Origin: CAZTLE01 sp964614415 | Lineage (GTDB): Bacteria > Bacteroidota > Bacteroidia > Flavobacteriales > Flavobacteriaceae | DNA: 18,133 bases | Assembly: GCA_964614415.1 (NCBI GenBank) | Contig: CAZTLE010000072.1 | Span: 1 to 18,133 of the forward strand | Direction of reading: 5' to 3' | In this document: in pieces, positions 6,730 to 13,869 of the stretch | Position numbering within the stretch: position 1 is the first letter of the stretch | Layout of the letters: every line of letters starts with the position of its first letter | Program-made: the position numbers and the translations under genes | The notes under the pieces: generated by a model | Databases searched by the model: none | Told to the model about the DNA's origin: nothing | The model's input: the letters and a program-made list of their open reading frames with translations, nothing else

Positions 6730-8733
6730 ATGTCATTTCAAGATTCTCATTTACCCAAAGGACCGCTAGCACAAAAGTGGACAAATCATAAAAACGACAT
6801 TGACCTGGTAAACCCTGCCAATAAGCGAAACATCGATGTGATCGTTGTTGGGACGGGATTGGCCGGAGGTAGCGCCGCGGCCACACTTGCCGAACTGGGA
6901 TATAATGTAAAGACCTTTTGCTATCAGGATTCTCCCAGGAGAGCGCACTCTATTGCAGCGCAGGGGGGGATCAATGCCGCCAAAAACTACCAGGGGGATG
7001 GGGATTCGACCTACCGTCTTTTCTACGATACCATTAAGGGAGGGGACTATCGTTCCCGTGAAGCCAATGTGTATCGCCTGGCTGAAGTCTCCGCGAACAT
7101 CATAGATCAGTGCGTAGCGCAGGGAGTTCCGTTTGCCCGTGAATATGGAGGACTACTGGATAACCGATCCTTTGGAGGGGTGCTGGTATCCCGGACGTTC
7201 TACGCAAAAGGACAGACAGGTCAGCAGTTGTTGTTAGGCGCCTATTCCGCCATGAACCGACAGATAAATCGCGGGAAAATAAAGGCTTATAACCGACACG
7301 AAATGCTCGATATTGTGTTGGTAGATGGAAAAGCTCGTGGCATTATCGCGAGAGACCTGACCACCGGTGAAATCGAACGCCACTCGGCACATGCCGTGGT
7401 TATTGCCACCGGGGGATACGGAAACGTATTTTACCTTTCTACGAATGCGATGGGAAGTAACGTAACGGCTTGCTGGAAGATTCACAGACGTGGAGCCTAT
7501 TTCGCCAATCCGTGTTACACGCAGATTCACCCAACCTGTATTCCGGTATCGGGAGATCATCAGTCCAAACTAACGCTGATGTCCGAATCCCTTCGGAATG
7601 ACGGTCGAATCTGGGTTCCCAAGAAGAAAGAAGATGCGGAAGCTGTTAGAGCGGGAACATTGAGGCCAACGGATATCGCGGAAAAAGACCGGGATTATTA
7701 TTTGGAGCGTCGCTATCCGTCTTTCGGAAACCTAGTGCCAAGGGATGTCGCTTCAAGAGCGGCAAAAGAACGCTGCGATGCAGGATATGGAGTGAATAAA
7801 ACGGGAGAGGCTGTCTTCCTTGATTTTGCGGCCGCTATTCAGCGTTACGGGAAGGAACAGGCGGCTATCCATGGAAATCATAACCCTACGAAAGAAGAAA
7901 TATTGAAATTGGGGGAAGAGGTGATCGAAACCAAATACGGAAACCTCTTTCAAATGTATGAGAAGATCGTAGATGAGAACCCCTACAAAACCCCAATGAT
8001 GATCTATCCTGCGGTGCACTATACCATGGGAGGTATTTGGGTGGATTACAATTTACAGACGACGATTCCGGGATGTTATGCGGCCGGAGAAGCTAATTTT
8101 AGCGATCACGGCGCCAACCGCCTTGGAGCGTCCGCTTTGATGCAAGGCTTGGCCGATGGCTATTTTGTACTGCCATATACCATTGGAGATTACCTGGCAG
8201 ACGACATTCGTACGGGACCCATCTCCACCGATCTTCCGGCTTTTGAGGAAGCCGAGAATAAGGTGCGAAGTGAGATCGACAAACTTATCAATAACAACGG
8301 AACGAAATCCGTAGACTATTTCCACAAGCGATTAGGTAAGATCATGTGGGATAAGGTAGGAATGTCACGTAACGCAAAGGGCCTTAACGAGGCCATTACG
8401 GAGATCAAAGCCCTGCGCGAAGAATTCTGGAAAGACGTTCGGGTACCCGGATCGGCAGACGAAATGAACCCTGAACTGGAAAAAGCAGGCCGTGTAGCCG
8501 ATTTCCTCGAGTTGGGTGAGTTGTTTGCCAAGGATGCCCTACACCGAAATGAGTCCTGCGGAGGACACTTCCGTGAAGAATACCAGACCGAGGAAGGAGA
8601 AGCGCTCAGAGACGATGAGAACTTCATGTATGTAGCTGCCTGGGAGTACAAAGGAGAACCGGCGGATGCAGTGCTGCATAAGGAGGAATTGGAATACGAG
8701 AATATTGAGGTTAAGACACGTTCGTATAAATAG
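6730..8733 (+). CDS. sdhA: Succinate dehydrogenase / fumarate reductase flavoprotein subunit
   Basis: The 667-residue product is full length for type-B SdhA. The N-terminal Rossmann motif is VVGTGLAGGSAAATLAELGY (from residue 39). RAHSIAAQGGINAAKN places H73 as the probable covalent FAD attachment site. The capping/active-site region shows HPTCIPVSG (H267) and VPRDVASRA (R338), and the C-terminal FAD part shows VHYTMGG (H430) and GEANFSDHGANRLGASAL (453-470). It oxidises succinate to fumarate in the TCA cycle and hands electrons to SdhB. It lies 11 bases after sdhC, so is co-transcribed. The 120-base gap to sdhB is unusually long for this operon and carries repeats (see separate entry). Confidence 0.97.
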   Translation: MSFQDSHLPKGPLAQKWTNHKNDIDLVNPANKRNIDVIVVGTGLAGGSAAATLAELGYNVKTFCYQDSPRRAHSIAAQGGINAAKNYQGDGDSTYRLFYDTIKGGDYRSREANVYRLAEVSANIIDQCVAQGVPFAREYGGLLDNRSFGGVLVSRTFYAKGQTGQQLLLGAYSAMNRQINRGKIKAYNRHEMLDIVLVDGKARGIIARDLTTGEIERHSAHAVVIATGGYGNVFYLSTNAMGSNVTACWKIHRRGAYFANPCYTQIHPTCIPVSGDHQSKLTLMSESLRNDGRIWVPKKKEDAEAVRAGTLRPTDIAEKDRDYYLERRYPSFGNLVPRDVASRAAKERCDAGYGVNKTGEAVFLDFAAAIQRYGKEQAAIHGNHNPTKEEILKLGEEVIETKYGNLFQMYEKIVDENPYKTPMMIYPAVHYTMGGIWVDYNLQTTIPGCYAAGEANFSDHGANRLGASALMQGLADGYFVLPYTIGDYLADDIRTGPISTDLPAFEEAENKVRSEIDKLINNNGTKSVDYFHKRLGKIMWDKVGMSRNAKGLNEAITEIKALREEFWKDVRVPGSADEMNPELEKAGRVADFLELGELFAKDALHRNESCGGHFREEYQTEEGEALRDDENFMYVAAWEYKGEPADAVLHKEELEYENIEVKTRSYK

Positions 8734-8853
8734 TTGTTAGTTGTTAGTCTTTAGTTGTTAGAGTCCATTGATTGTAGGCGGCAACCAAACGAATCAACAA
8801 ATCAACCTGCCGGCAGGCAGGCGAACAAACAAATAAACTTAAATAGCAACGCT
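8734..8853. repeat. Repeat-bearing spacer between sdhA and sdhB: four tandem heptamers, GC palindrome, CAA-rich tract
   Basis: Directly after the sdhA TAG come four tandem heptamers: TTGTTAG (8734-8740), TTGTTAG (8741-8747), TCTTTAG (8748-8754) and TTGTTAG (8755-8761). Further on, a C/A-rich tract with the repeat AATCAAC/AAATCAAC (about 8791-8805) leads into the perfect GC palindrome CCTGCCGGCAGG (8806-8817), extended by CAGGCG, and then AACAAACAAATAAAC. The T/G-rich left half and A/C-rich right half can pair partially. I recall similar TTAGTTG/AATCAAC tracts and CCTGCC-GGCAGG palindromes between genes in other flavobacterial genomes, so this may be a family-wide intergenic repeat, but I could not check. 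It probably forms an RNA hairpin inside the sdh transcript. Confidence 0.7.
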
Positions 8854-9600
8854 ATGAAGTTGACTTTAAAAATATGGAGGCAGAAAAATGCCCAAAGTAA
8901 AGGTGGATTTCAAACATATCCTATCGATGGCGTGGAAGGAGATATGTCCTTTCTCGAAATGCTGGATGTATTGAACACCGAACTCATAGATAAGGGTGAA
9001 GAACCGGTGGTGTTCGATCATGATTGCCGTGAAGGTATTTGCGGTACTTGCTCACTTCAGATCAATGGAGAGCCACATGGACCGGATCGCCTCATCACTA
9101 CCTGTCAGCTTCACATGCGAAAGTTCAACGATGGCGATACTATTGTCATTGAGCCCTTTCGGGCAAAAGCGTTCCCTGTTATTAAAGATCTTGTGGTTGA
9201 CAGAAGTGCCTTCGACCGCATTCAGCATGCCGGAGGATACATTTCAGTGAATACTTCCGGGAATACCATTGATGCCAATGCCATTCCGGTAGAGAAAGAC
9301 GACGCGGATGCGTCTTTTGCAGCGGCGGCCTGTATCGGTTGTGGTGCCTGCGTAGCAGCTTGTAAGAATGCAAGTGCTATGTTGTTCACTGCTGCCAAGG
9401 TAAGTCAGTTTGCATTGCTTCCCCAGGGAAGGGTAGAAGCCACGCACCGGGTGCTCAATATGGTTGAGCAAATGGATAAAGAAGGTTTCGGAAACTGCAC
9501 GAATACAGGAGCTTGTGAGGTAGAATGCCCGAAGGGAATATCCCTGGAGAACATCGCGCGAATGAACCGCGAGTATTTAAAAGCCAGTATTAAAGGTTAG
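8854..9600 (+). CDS. sdhB: Succinate dehydrogenase iron-sulfur subunit
   Basis: The 248-residue product starts at ATG 8854 (MKLTLKIWRQKN), the normal start for this family. An in-frame TTG at 8755 would add 33 residues encoded by the repeat spacer and is rejected. The N-terminal plant-type ferredoxin domain has [2Fe-2S] cysteines C58, C63, C66 and C84 (CREGICGTC...C). The C-terminal domain has CIGCGACVAAC (C160, C163, C166, C170) plus C215, C221 and C225, the set for the [4Fe-4S] and [3Fe-4S] clusters. C170 is followed by Lys rather than Pro, as in other type-B enzymes. It relays electrons from the FAD of SdhA to the hemes and quinone of SdhC. The stop codon overlaps that of the convergent kinase gene by four bases; no terminator hairpin is visible after it. 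Confidence 0.97.
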   Translation: MKLTLKIWRQKNAQSKGGFQTYPIDGVEGDMSFLEMLDVLNTELIDKGEEPVVFDHDCREGICGTCSLQINGEPHGPDRLITTCQLHMRKFNDGDTIVIEPFRAKAFPVIKDLVVDRSAFDRIQHAGGYISVNTSGNTIDANAIPVEKDDADASFAAAACIGCGACVAACKNASAMLFTAAKVSQFALLPQGRVEATHRVLNMVEQMDKEGFGNCTNTGACEVECPKGISLENIARMNREYLKASIKG

Positions 9601-11846
9601 ATCGCCTTGAGGTGAGATCCTTTGTGATCCACATTTCTTGAAATAATATTCTTCAAAATGGTTTGGGTGAACTTGGTCACATCGTACGGTTTTACGATGA
9701 TGTCGTTCATTCCCGACTTGAATATCTTATAACGCATTTCTTCCACTTCCACAGCGGTCAATGCAATTATCGGAATATTGGGATGGGTTTTGCGTATTTC
9801 CCCGGAAGCTTCCATACCGTTCATAACGGGCATGTTGACATCCATTAGTATCAGATCGTATTTGCCTGTTTTCATTTTTTCTACCGCTTCCAGGCCATTT
9901 TCGGCGATACTGCATACGATCTCGTTCTTCTGAAGCACTTTTTGAGTAACGATCTGATTGATTCGGTTGTCTTCTACGATGAGCACCTTTTTTCCTTTCA
10001 GTAATTTGGTGTCAAGCAGATCGGGCTCTTTCTGATCTTCGGCCTGTTGAAGCACATCGAATGTAAGACTGAAAGAGAAGGAGGCTCCTTTACCCAGTTC
10101 ACTGTTCACTTCGATAGAAGAATTAGACAGGTCCAACAGCTTCTTAACAATAGGCAAGCCCAGTCCTGAACCCTGGTAATTGTAATTGTGTGAATCCAAC
10201 TGAGAGAATTCATCGAAGATCTGATCGTGTTTTTCCTTTGCGATACCAATTCCCGTATCCTTCACTGTGAACGTAATATTGGCCTTGGCTCCGTTGAGAC
10301 TCCAGGTCTTAACAATGATCCAGATATCTCCGTCTTCGGTAAACTTGCAGGCATTGCTGATAAGGTTCATAAGGATTTGAGACAAACGCACAGAATTCCC
10401 CCGAATCAACGGCGGAACCTGCTCGCCCACCTGGATATGGATGGTGTTTCGGTTTTGGATCCTCATGTATTCGAAAGACGCAACAATGGTTTCAACGAGT
10501 TCATGCGGACTAAAGGCATTGTGCTCGTCTTCCAGGGTGTTGGAATCAATCTTGTTTATTTGCAGTACGTCATTGATCAGAGCCAACAGATAGTCTGCCG
10601 AGAACTTCAGGGACGTAAGATCTTTTTTATGCTTTTTAAGCCCTTCGTCTTCAAGAAGAATGGTGCTCAAGCCGATCACCCCGTACAAAGGAGTTCGAAG
10701 TTCGTGACTCACAGTTGAAAAGAAGTTACTCTTCGCTTTCGAAAGTTTCTCCGATTGCTCTTTGGCCTCCAGGTATTCCTTGTTTTTGATCTTGAGCTCC
10801 TTGATGAGTTGCTTTCTGTTTCGGTATGCCAGGAATAGTGCGATGAAGATGATAAGGAAGCAGATAAAGGCAATGATGAGAAAGTTGTTCAGCTTACTCT
10901 TGTTTTGTACGAGTTCGGCTTGTAGCCTGGCTCGCAATTCGGCCGCACGAACATCCTTTCGATACTCGGAGACCTGGAATTTGGCCGATAGCGTTTGAGC
11001 TACAGAGCTGGTCAGGTTGCTTTCGTTCTGGTCCAGATATTCTTTGTACTTCAGCCGGGCGTCATAGGCCTCTTTGAACTTTTCCTGTTTGTAATAGGTA
11101 TCACTCAGGTATAGATAGGCATATTCCAGTTCGTTGGAAAGATCCAATTCCCTGGCGGCATCAATCGTTTTTAAAAGGTATCGTTCGGCCAGGTCGTAGT
11201 TACCGCGCTTCAAATAGTATTCACCCATCATATTGTCCAAACCGATGCTGAATGAGCTGTGTGCCTCAAACTTATTCAGTTTTTTAGCCCGGATAATGTG
11301 AATGAGCACTTTGTTGAAGTCTTCGGCCTCCATAGCCGTAAGCGCTGTATTGAAATGTGCCTTTGCCAGTCCTGCCGAATCCCTGATCTTTTCGAAAAGT
11401 TCAATAGACTGATCGTGATATTTCAGTGCCCTGGCATGATCTTCTTTGGCGCCCGAATAGAAATTAGCAAGATCCATATAGGTCAGGGCAATCGCCGTAT
11501 CGTTTTTGGAGCGCTTGGCATAGCGTTCGGATTTTTCGAAATTCTCCCGGGCTAAAAGCGTGTCCTCCAGGGCCATATAATCATAGGCCATGTGGCGATA
11601 CCCATAGTGAATGTAATACGCGTCGTCCACCTCAAAGGCCTTATTGAGGAGTTCAATGTTGATTTCGAGTGATTTCGTATGATCGCCTTCAAAATAGAAG
11701 GTATTGGAAGAATCGATAAGCTTTTGAAAGTACCTGCTGGTATATACAACAGGGTCCTCGCTCCTGTTCTGAGCGGGGGTGTTACTTTGTCCGAAGTTTG
11801 TTGAGATGGGGGCACAAAGTAGTAAGAAATAATACAATTTCTTCAT
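9597..11846 (-). CDS. Hybrid sensor histidine kinase with periplasmic TPR sensor and C-terminal receiver domain
   Basis: The 749-residue product has a signal peptide (about 1-19), a helical TPR-like sensor (about 35-290, with TPR-like pieces such as ALTYMDLANFYSGAKEDHARALKYHDQSIELFE and GEYYLKRGNYDLAERYLLKTI), a coiled linker, one membrane helix (about 321-341) and a cytoplasmic kinase. The HisKA site is FFSTVSHELRTPLYGV with phosphoacceptor H381. The ATPase part shows the N box NLISNACKF (494-502), DTGIGIA (530-536) and GSGLGLPI (559-566). The C-terminal receiver (about 619-735) has E625/D626, phosphoacceptor D669 in LMDVNMP, T697 and K719. All key residues are present, so both kinase and receiver should be active. 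There is no output DNA-binding domain and no response regulator next to it, so its partner lies elsewhere. It converges on sdhB with a four-base overlap and diverges from the aminotransferase gene across 101 bases. The stimulus is unknown. Confidence 0.93.
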   Translation of the reverse strand: MKKLYYFLLLCAPISTNFGQSNTPAQNRSEDPVVYTSRYFQKLIDSSNTFYFEGDHTKSLEINIELLNKAFEVDDAYYIHYGYRHMAYDYMALEDTLLARENFEKSERYAKRSKNDTAIALTYMDLANFYSGAKEDHARALKYHDQSIELFEKIRDSAGLAKAHFNTALTAMEAEDFNKVLIHIIRAKKLNKFEAHSSFSIGLDNMMGEYYLKRGNYDLAERYLLKTIDAARELDLSNELEYAYLYLSDTYYKQEKFKEAYDARLKYKEYLDQNESNLTSSVAQTLSAKFQVSEYRKDVRAAELRARLQAELVQNKSKLNNFLIIAFICFLIIFIALFLAYRNRKQLIKELKIKNKEYLEAKEQSEKLSKAKSNFFSTVSHELRTPLYGVIGLSTILLEDEGLKKHKKDLTSLKFSADYLLALINDVLQINKIDSNTLEDEHNAFSPHELVETIVASFEYMRIQNRNTIHIQVGEQVPPLIRGNSVRLSQILMNLISNACKFTEDGDIWIIVKTWSLNGAKANITFTVKDTGIGIAKEKHDQIFDEFSQLDSHNYNYQGSGLGLPIVKKLLDLSNSSIEVNSELGKGASFSFSLTFDVLQQAEDQKEPDLLDTKLLKGKKVLIVEDNRINQIVTQKVLQKNEIVCSIAENGLEAVEKMKTGKYDLILMDVNMPVMNGMEASGEIRKTHPNIPIIALTAVEVEEMRYKIFKSGMNDIIVKPYDVTKFTQTILKNIISRNVDHKGSHLKAI

Positions 11847-11911
11847 AGGTTATCGCAAACTTGGGGATCGCAATTTACACATTTTCTTGAAATTAGCTAA
11901 AAAAATTGCTT

Positions 11912-11943
11912 TTGGCGGCGCATTGGAGAATGTCGTAGTTTTG
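11912..11943 (+). promoter_or_regulatory. Promoter of the aminotransferase/omega-amidase operon, start codon at the transcription start
   Basis: TTG (11912-11914), 21 bases, then TAGTTTTG (11936-11943), an exact TAnnTTTG. Only four bases (AAGG) separate the box from the ATG at 11948, so the predicted transcription start falls at or within a few bases of the start codon, meaning a leaderless or near-leaderless mRNA. The same four-base spacing is seen before glyS. Confidence 0.7.
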
Positions 11944-11947
11944 AAGG

Positions 11948-13084
11948 ATGATTTCCAAACTTCCGAACGTAGGCACCACGATTTTTTCAAAAATGAGCAA
12001 AATGGCCCAGGAGCATGGGGCCATTAATCTTTCACAAGGCTTTCCGGGATTTGAAAGTGATACACACCTCATTTCGCTCGTGGATGAGGCCATGAAGGCA
12101 GGCCATAATCAATACGCTCCGATGCAGGGGGATGCCGCTCTGCGGCAACGAATCACGGAGAAAATAAAAGCCCAGTACAACAAGGCGTACAACTGGGAGT
12201 CCGAGGTCACCATTACTTCCGGAGCGACGCAGGCCATTTTTACTGCTATAGCAGCGATGATTCGGGAAGGCGACGAAGTTATCCTCTTCACGCCGGCCTA
12301 CGATTGCTATGAACCTGCCATCGAGTTATTTGGTGGTATTCCCGTTCACATTCAACTGCGTCCACCCGGTTATGGAATCGATTGGCAGGAGGTAATGGAT
12401 AAGATAACTTCCAGGACACGGATGATCATGATCAATTCACCTCATAATCCTACGGGAACCCTTGCTTCCAGGCAAGATATGCTCCAATTGGAGGCGTTGG
12501 CGCTAAAGCATGATCTTTGGGTGATTAGCGATGAGGTTTACGAACACATAATTTTCGACGGAGAAGTACATCATAGTGCTGCCAGATTCGAAGCGTTGGC
12601 GGCTCGTACGTTTATCACGGCCTCATTCGGCAAAACATTTCATAATACCGGGTGGAAAATGGGGTATTGTGTGGCTCCGGAACCGCTGATGAAGGAATTC
12701 CAAAAGGTACATCAATACAACGTATTCAGTGTAAATCATCCTATGCAGAAGGCACTGGCTATTTACATGCAAAATGCGGAAACCTACCTGGGGCTGGCTG
12801 ATTTTTATCAAAAGAAACGGGATTATTTCCTTTCTCACATCAAAGACTCCCGCTTCACCTGGATCCCGGCTTCGGGCACCTATTTTCAGTTGTTGGACTA
12901 CAGTGCAATTACTTCGGAAGGGGACGTGGCATTTGCCGAACGTCTTACGCGCGAAAACGGGCTTGCTACTATTCCGACATCTGTATTTAACCCTGGCGGT
13001 GAAGATTTTAAGCAGTTACGGGTGTGTTTTGCCAAGACGGAAGAGACCCTCGAGAAGGCCGCTCATATTTTGAATACTATTTAG
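11948..13084 (+). CDS. Class I/II PLP aminotransferase, methionine/glutamine (KAT/YbdL) type
   Basis: The 378-residue product is full length for the fold-type I kynurenine/methionine aminotransferase group. The N-terminal KLPNVGTTIFSKMSKMAQEHGAINLSQGFPGF is typical of the YbdL/KAT-II-like set. PLP-binding residues visible: SGATQA (91-96), Y118 in FTPAYDCYEP, NPTG with N167, D195 and Y198 in SDEVYEH, the Schiff-base lysine K229 in SFGKTFHNTGWKMGY, and the carboxylate-binding R358 in LRVCFA. The predicted reaction is transamination of 4-methylthio-2-oxobutyrate to methionine, using glutamine or an aromatic amino acid as donor. The partner gene five bases downstream encodes an omega-amidase, which removes the alpha-ketoglutaramate formed from glutamine and so supports the glutamine-dependent role. 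Start at ATG 11948 is supported by conservation of the N-terminal motif. Aspartate or kynurenine specificity cannot be excluded. Confidence 0.93.
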   Translation: MISKLPNVGTTIFSKMSKMAQEHGAINLSQGFPGFESDTHLISLVDEAMKAGHNQYAPMQGDAALRQRITEKIKAQYNKAYNWESEVTITSGATQAIFTAIAAMIREGDEVILFTPAYDCYEPAIELFGGIPVHIQLRPPGYGIDWQEVMDKITSRTRMIMINSPHNPTGTLASRQDMLQLEALALKHDLWVISDEVYEHIIFDGEVHHSAARFEALAARTFITASFGKTFHNTGWKMGYCVAPEPLMKEFQKVHQYNVFSVNHPMQKALAIYMQNAETYLGLADFYQKKRDYFLSHIKDSRFTWIPASGTYFQLLDYSAITSEGDVAFAERLTRENGLATIPTSVFNPGGEDFKQLRVCFAKTEETLEKAAHILNTI

Positions 13085-13089
13085 AAGCG

Positions 13090-13869
13090 ATGAAAGACAC
13101 ATTATCCATTACCCTCGTTCAATCCCACCTGCATTGGGAAAATGCCGCCGCAAACCTGAACATGTTTTCAGAAAAGTTAGAAGCTATTTCCGATGAAACG
13201 GACCTTATCCTGCTACCGGAAATGTTTAGTACCGGTTTTTCCATGAATGCCGCTCAACTAGCCGAGCCTATGGACGGGCCCTCAGTACAGTGGATGGTGG
13301 ACACAGCCAAACAACAAAATACGGCACTGGCCGGAAGTTTGATCATTTCGGAGAATGAAGGTTTCTATAACCGATTGTTCTTTGTTTTTCCGGATGGAAC
13401 TTTCAAAACCTACGACAAGCGCCATACGTTTACCCTGGCCGGAGAGCATGAGATCTATAACTCTGGGAATGAACAGGTGATTATTGACTATCTGGGATGG
13501 AAGATCTTTCCGCTCGTTTGCTACGACCTGCGTTTCCCGGTTTGGGCACGAAATACTATGGGTTATGATCTGCTTTTGTATCTGGCCAATTGGCCCAAAA
13601 AGCGCATTCAGGCATGGGATGCATTGTTAAAGGCTCGGGCCATTGAGAATATGAGCTATTGTGCCGGAGTGAATCGTGTAGGACTGGATGGTAACGGACA
13701 TGAGTATACGGGGCATTCGGCCGTATATGATGTTTTGGGGGAGCAAGTAAGTACCAAGGATTTCGAAAGGGGATTTGCGGAAACCGTAGTGCTCACAAAA
13801 GCACATATCGAAAAGAATCGCCGACACTTACGATTCCTGGACGATCGGGATGCATTTAGTTTAGGGTAA
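13090..13869 (+). CDS. Omega-amidase of the nitrilase superfamily (YafV/Nit2-like)
   Basis: The 259-residue product starts at ATG 13090 (MKDTLSITLVQ), five bases after the aminotransferase stop, which suggests translational coupling. An in-frame ATG at 13024 lies inside the upstream gene and is rejected. The nitrilase catalytic residues are visible: E44 in LLPEMFSTGF, K110 in TYDKRHTF, and nucleophile C144 in LVCYDLRFP, with E119 in AGEHE as the supporting glutamate. The YDKRH-F-L-AGEH and CYDLRFPVW segments are characteristic of the YafV/Nit2 omega-amidase branch rather than of carbamoylputrescine amidases. The predicted reaction is hydrolysis of alpha-ketoglutaramate to 2-oxoglutarate and ammonia, making glutamine-driven transamination irreversible. 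The 3' end overlaps the convergent lipoprotein gene by 14 bases. The symbol mtnU has been used for omega-amidases in methionine salvage, but I leave it off because the role here is inferred. Confidence 0.92.
   Translation: MKDTLSITLVQSHLHWENAAANLNMFSEKLEAISDETDLILLPEMFSTGFSMNAAQLAEPMDGPSVQWMVDTAKQQNTALAGSLIISENEGFYNRLFFVFPDGTFKTYDKRHTFTLAGEHEIYNSGNEQVIIDYLGWKIFPLVCYDLRFPVWARNTMGYDLLLYLANWPKKRIQAWDALLKARAIENMSYCAGVNRVGLDGNGHEYTGHSAVYDVLGEQVSTKDFERGFAETVVLTKAHIEKNRRHLRFLDDRDAFSLG

Noticed and set aside
8755..8853. In-frame TTG extension of sdhB by 33 residues
   Set aside because: The extra residues are encoded by the repeat-rich spacer, have no family resemblance, and the family's normal N-terminus begins at ATG 8854.
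10227..10718. 163-codon plus-strand ORF opposite the histidine kinase
   Set aside because: It lies opposite the HisKA/ATPase region, whose motifs are intact on the minus strand; the plus-strand product has no family features.
11847..11870. Promoter for the histidine kinase (CAAGTTTG on the minus strand, nine bases before ATG)
   Set aside because: The box has a mismatch at the key first base and no TTG at the -33 distance, so I cannot support it.
13024..13089. In-frame ATG extension of the omega-amidase by 22 residues
   Set aside because: It would overlap the conserved end of the aminotransferase in another frame; the nitrilase fold begins right after ATG 13090.
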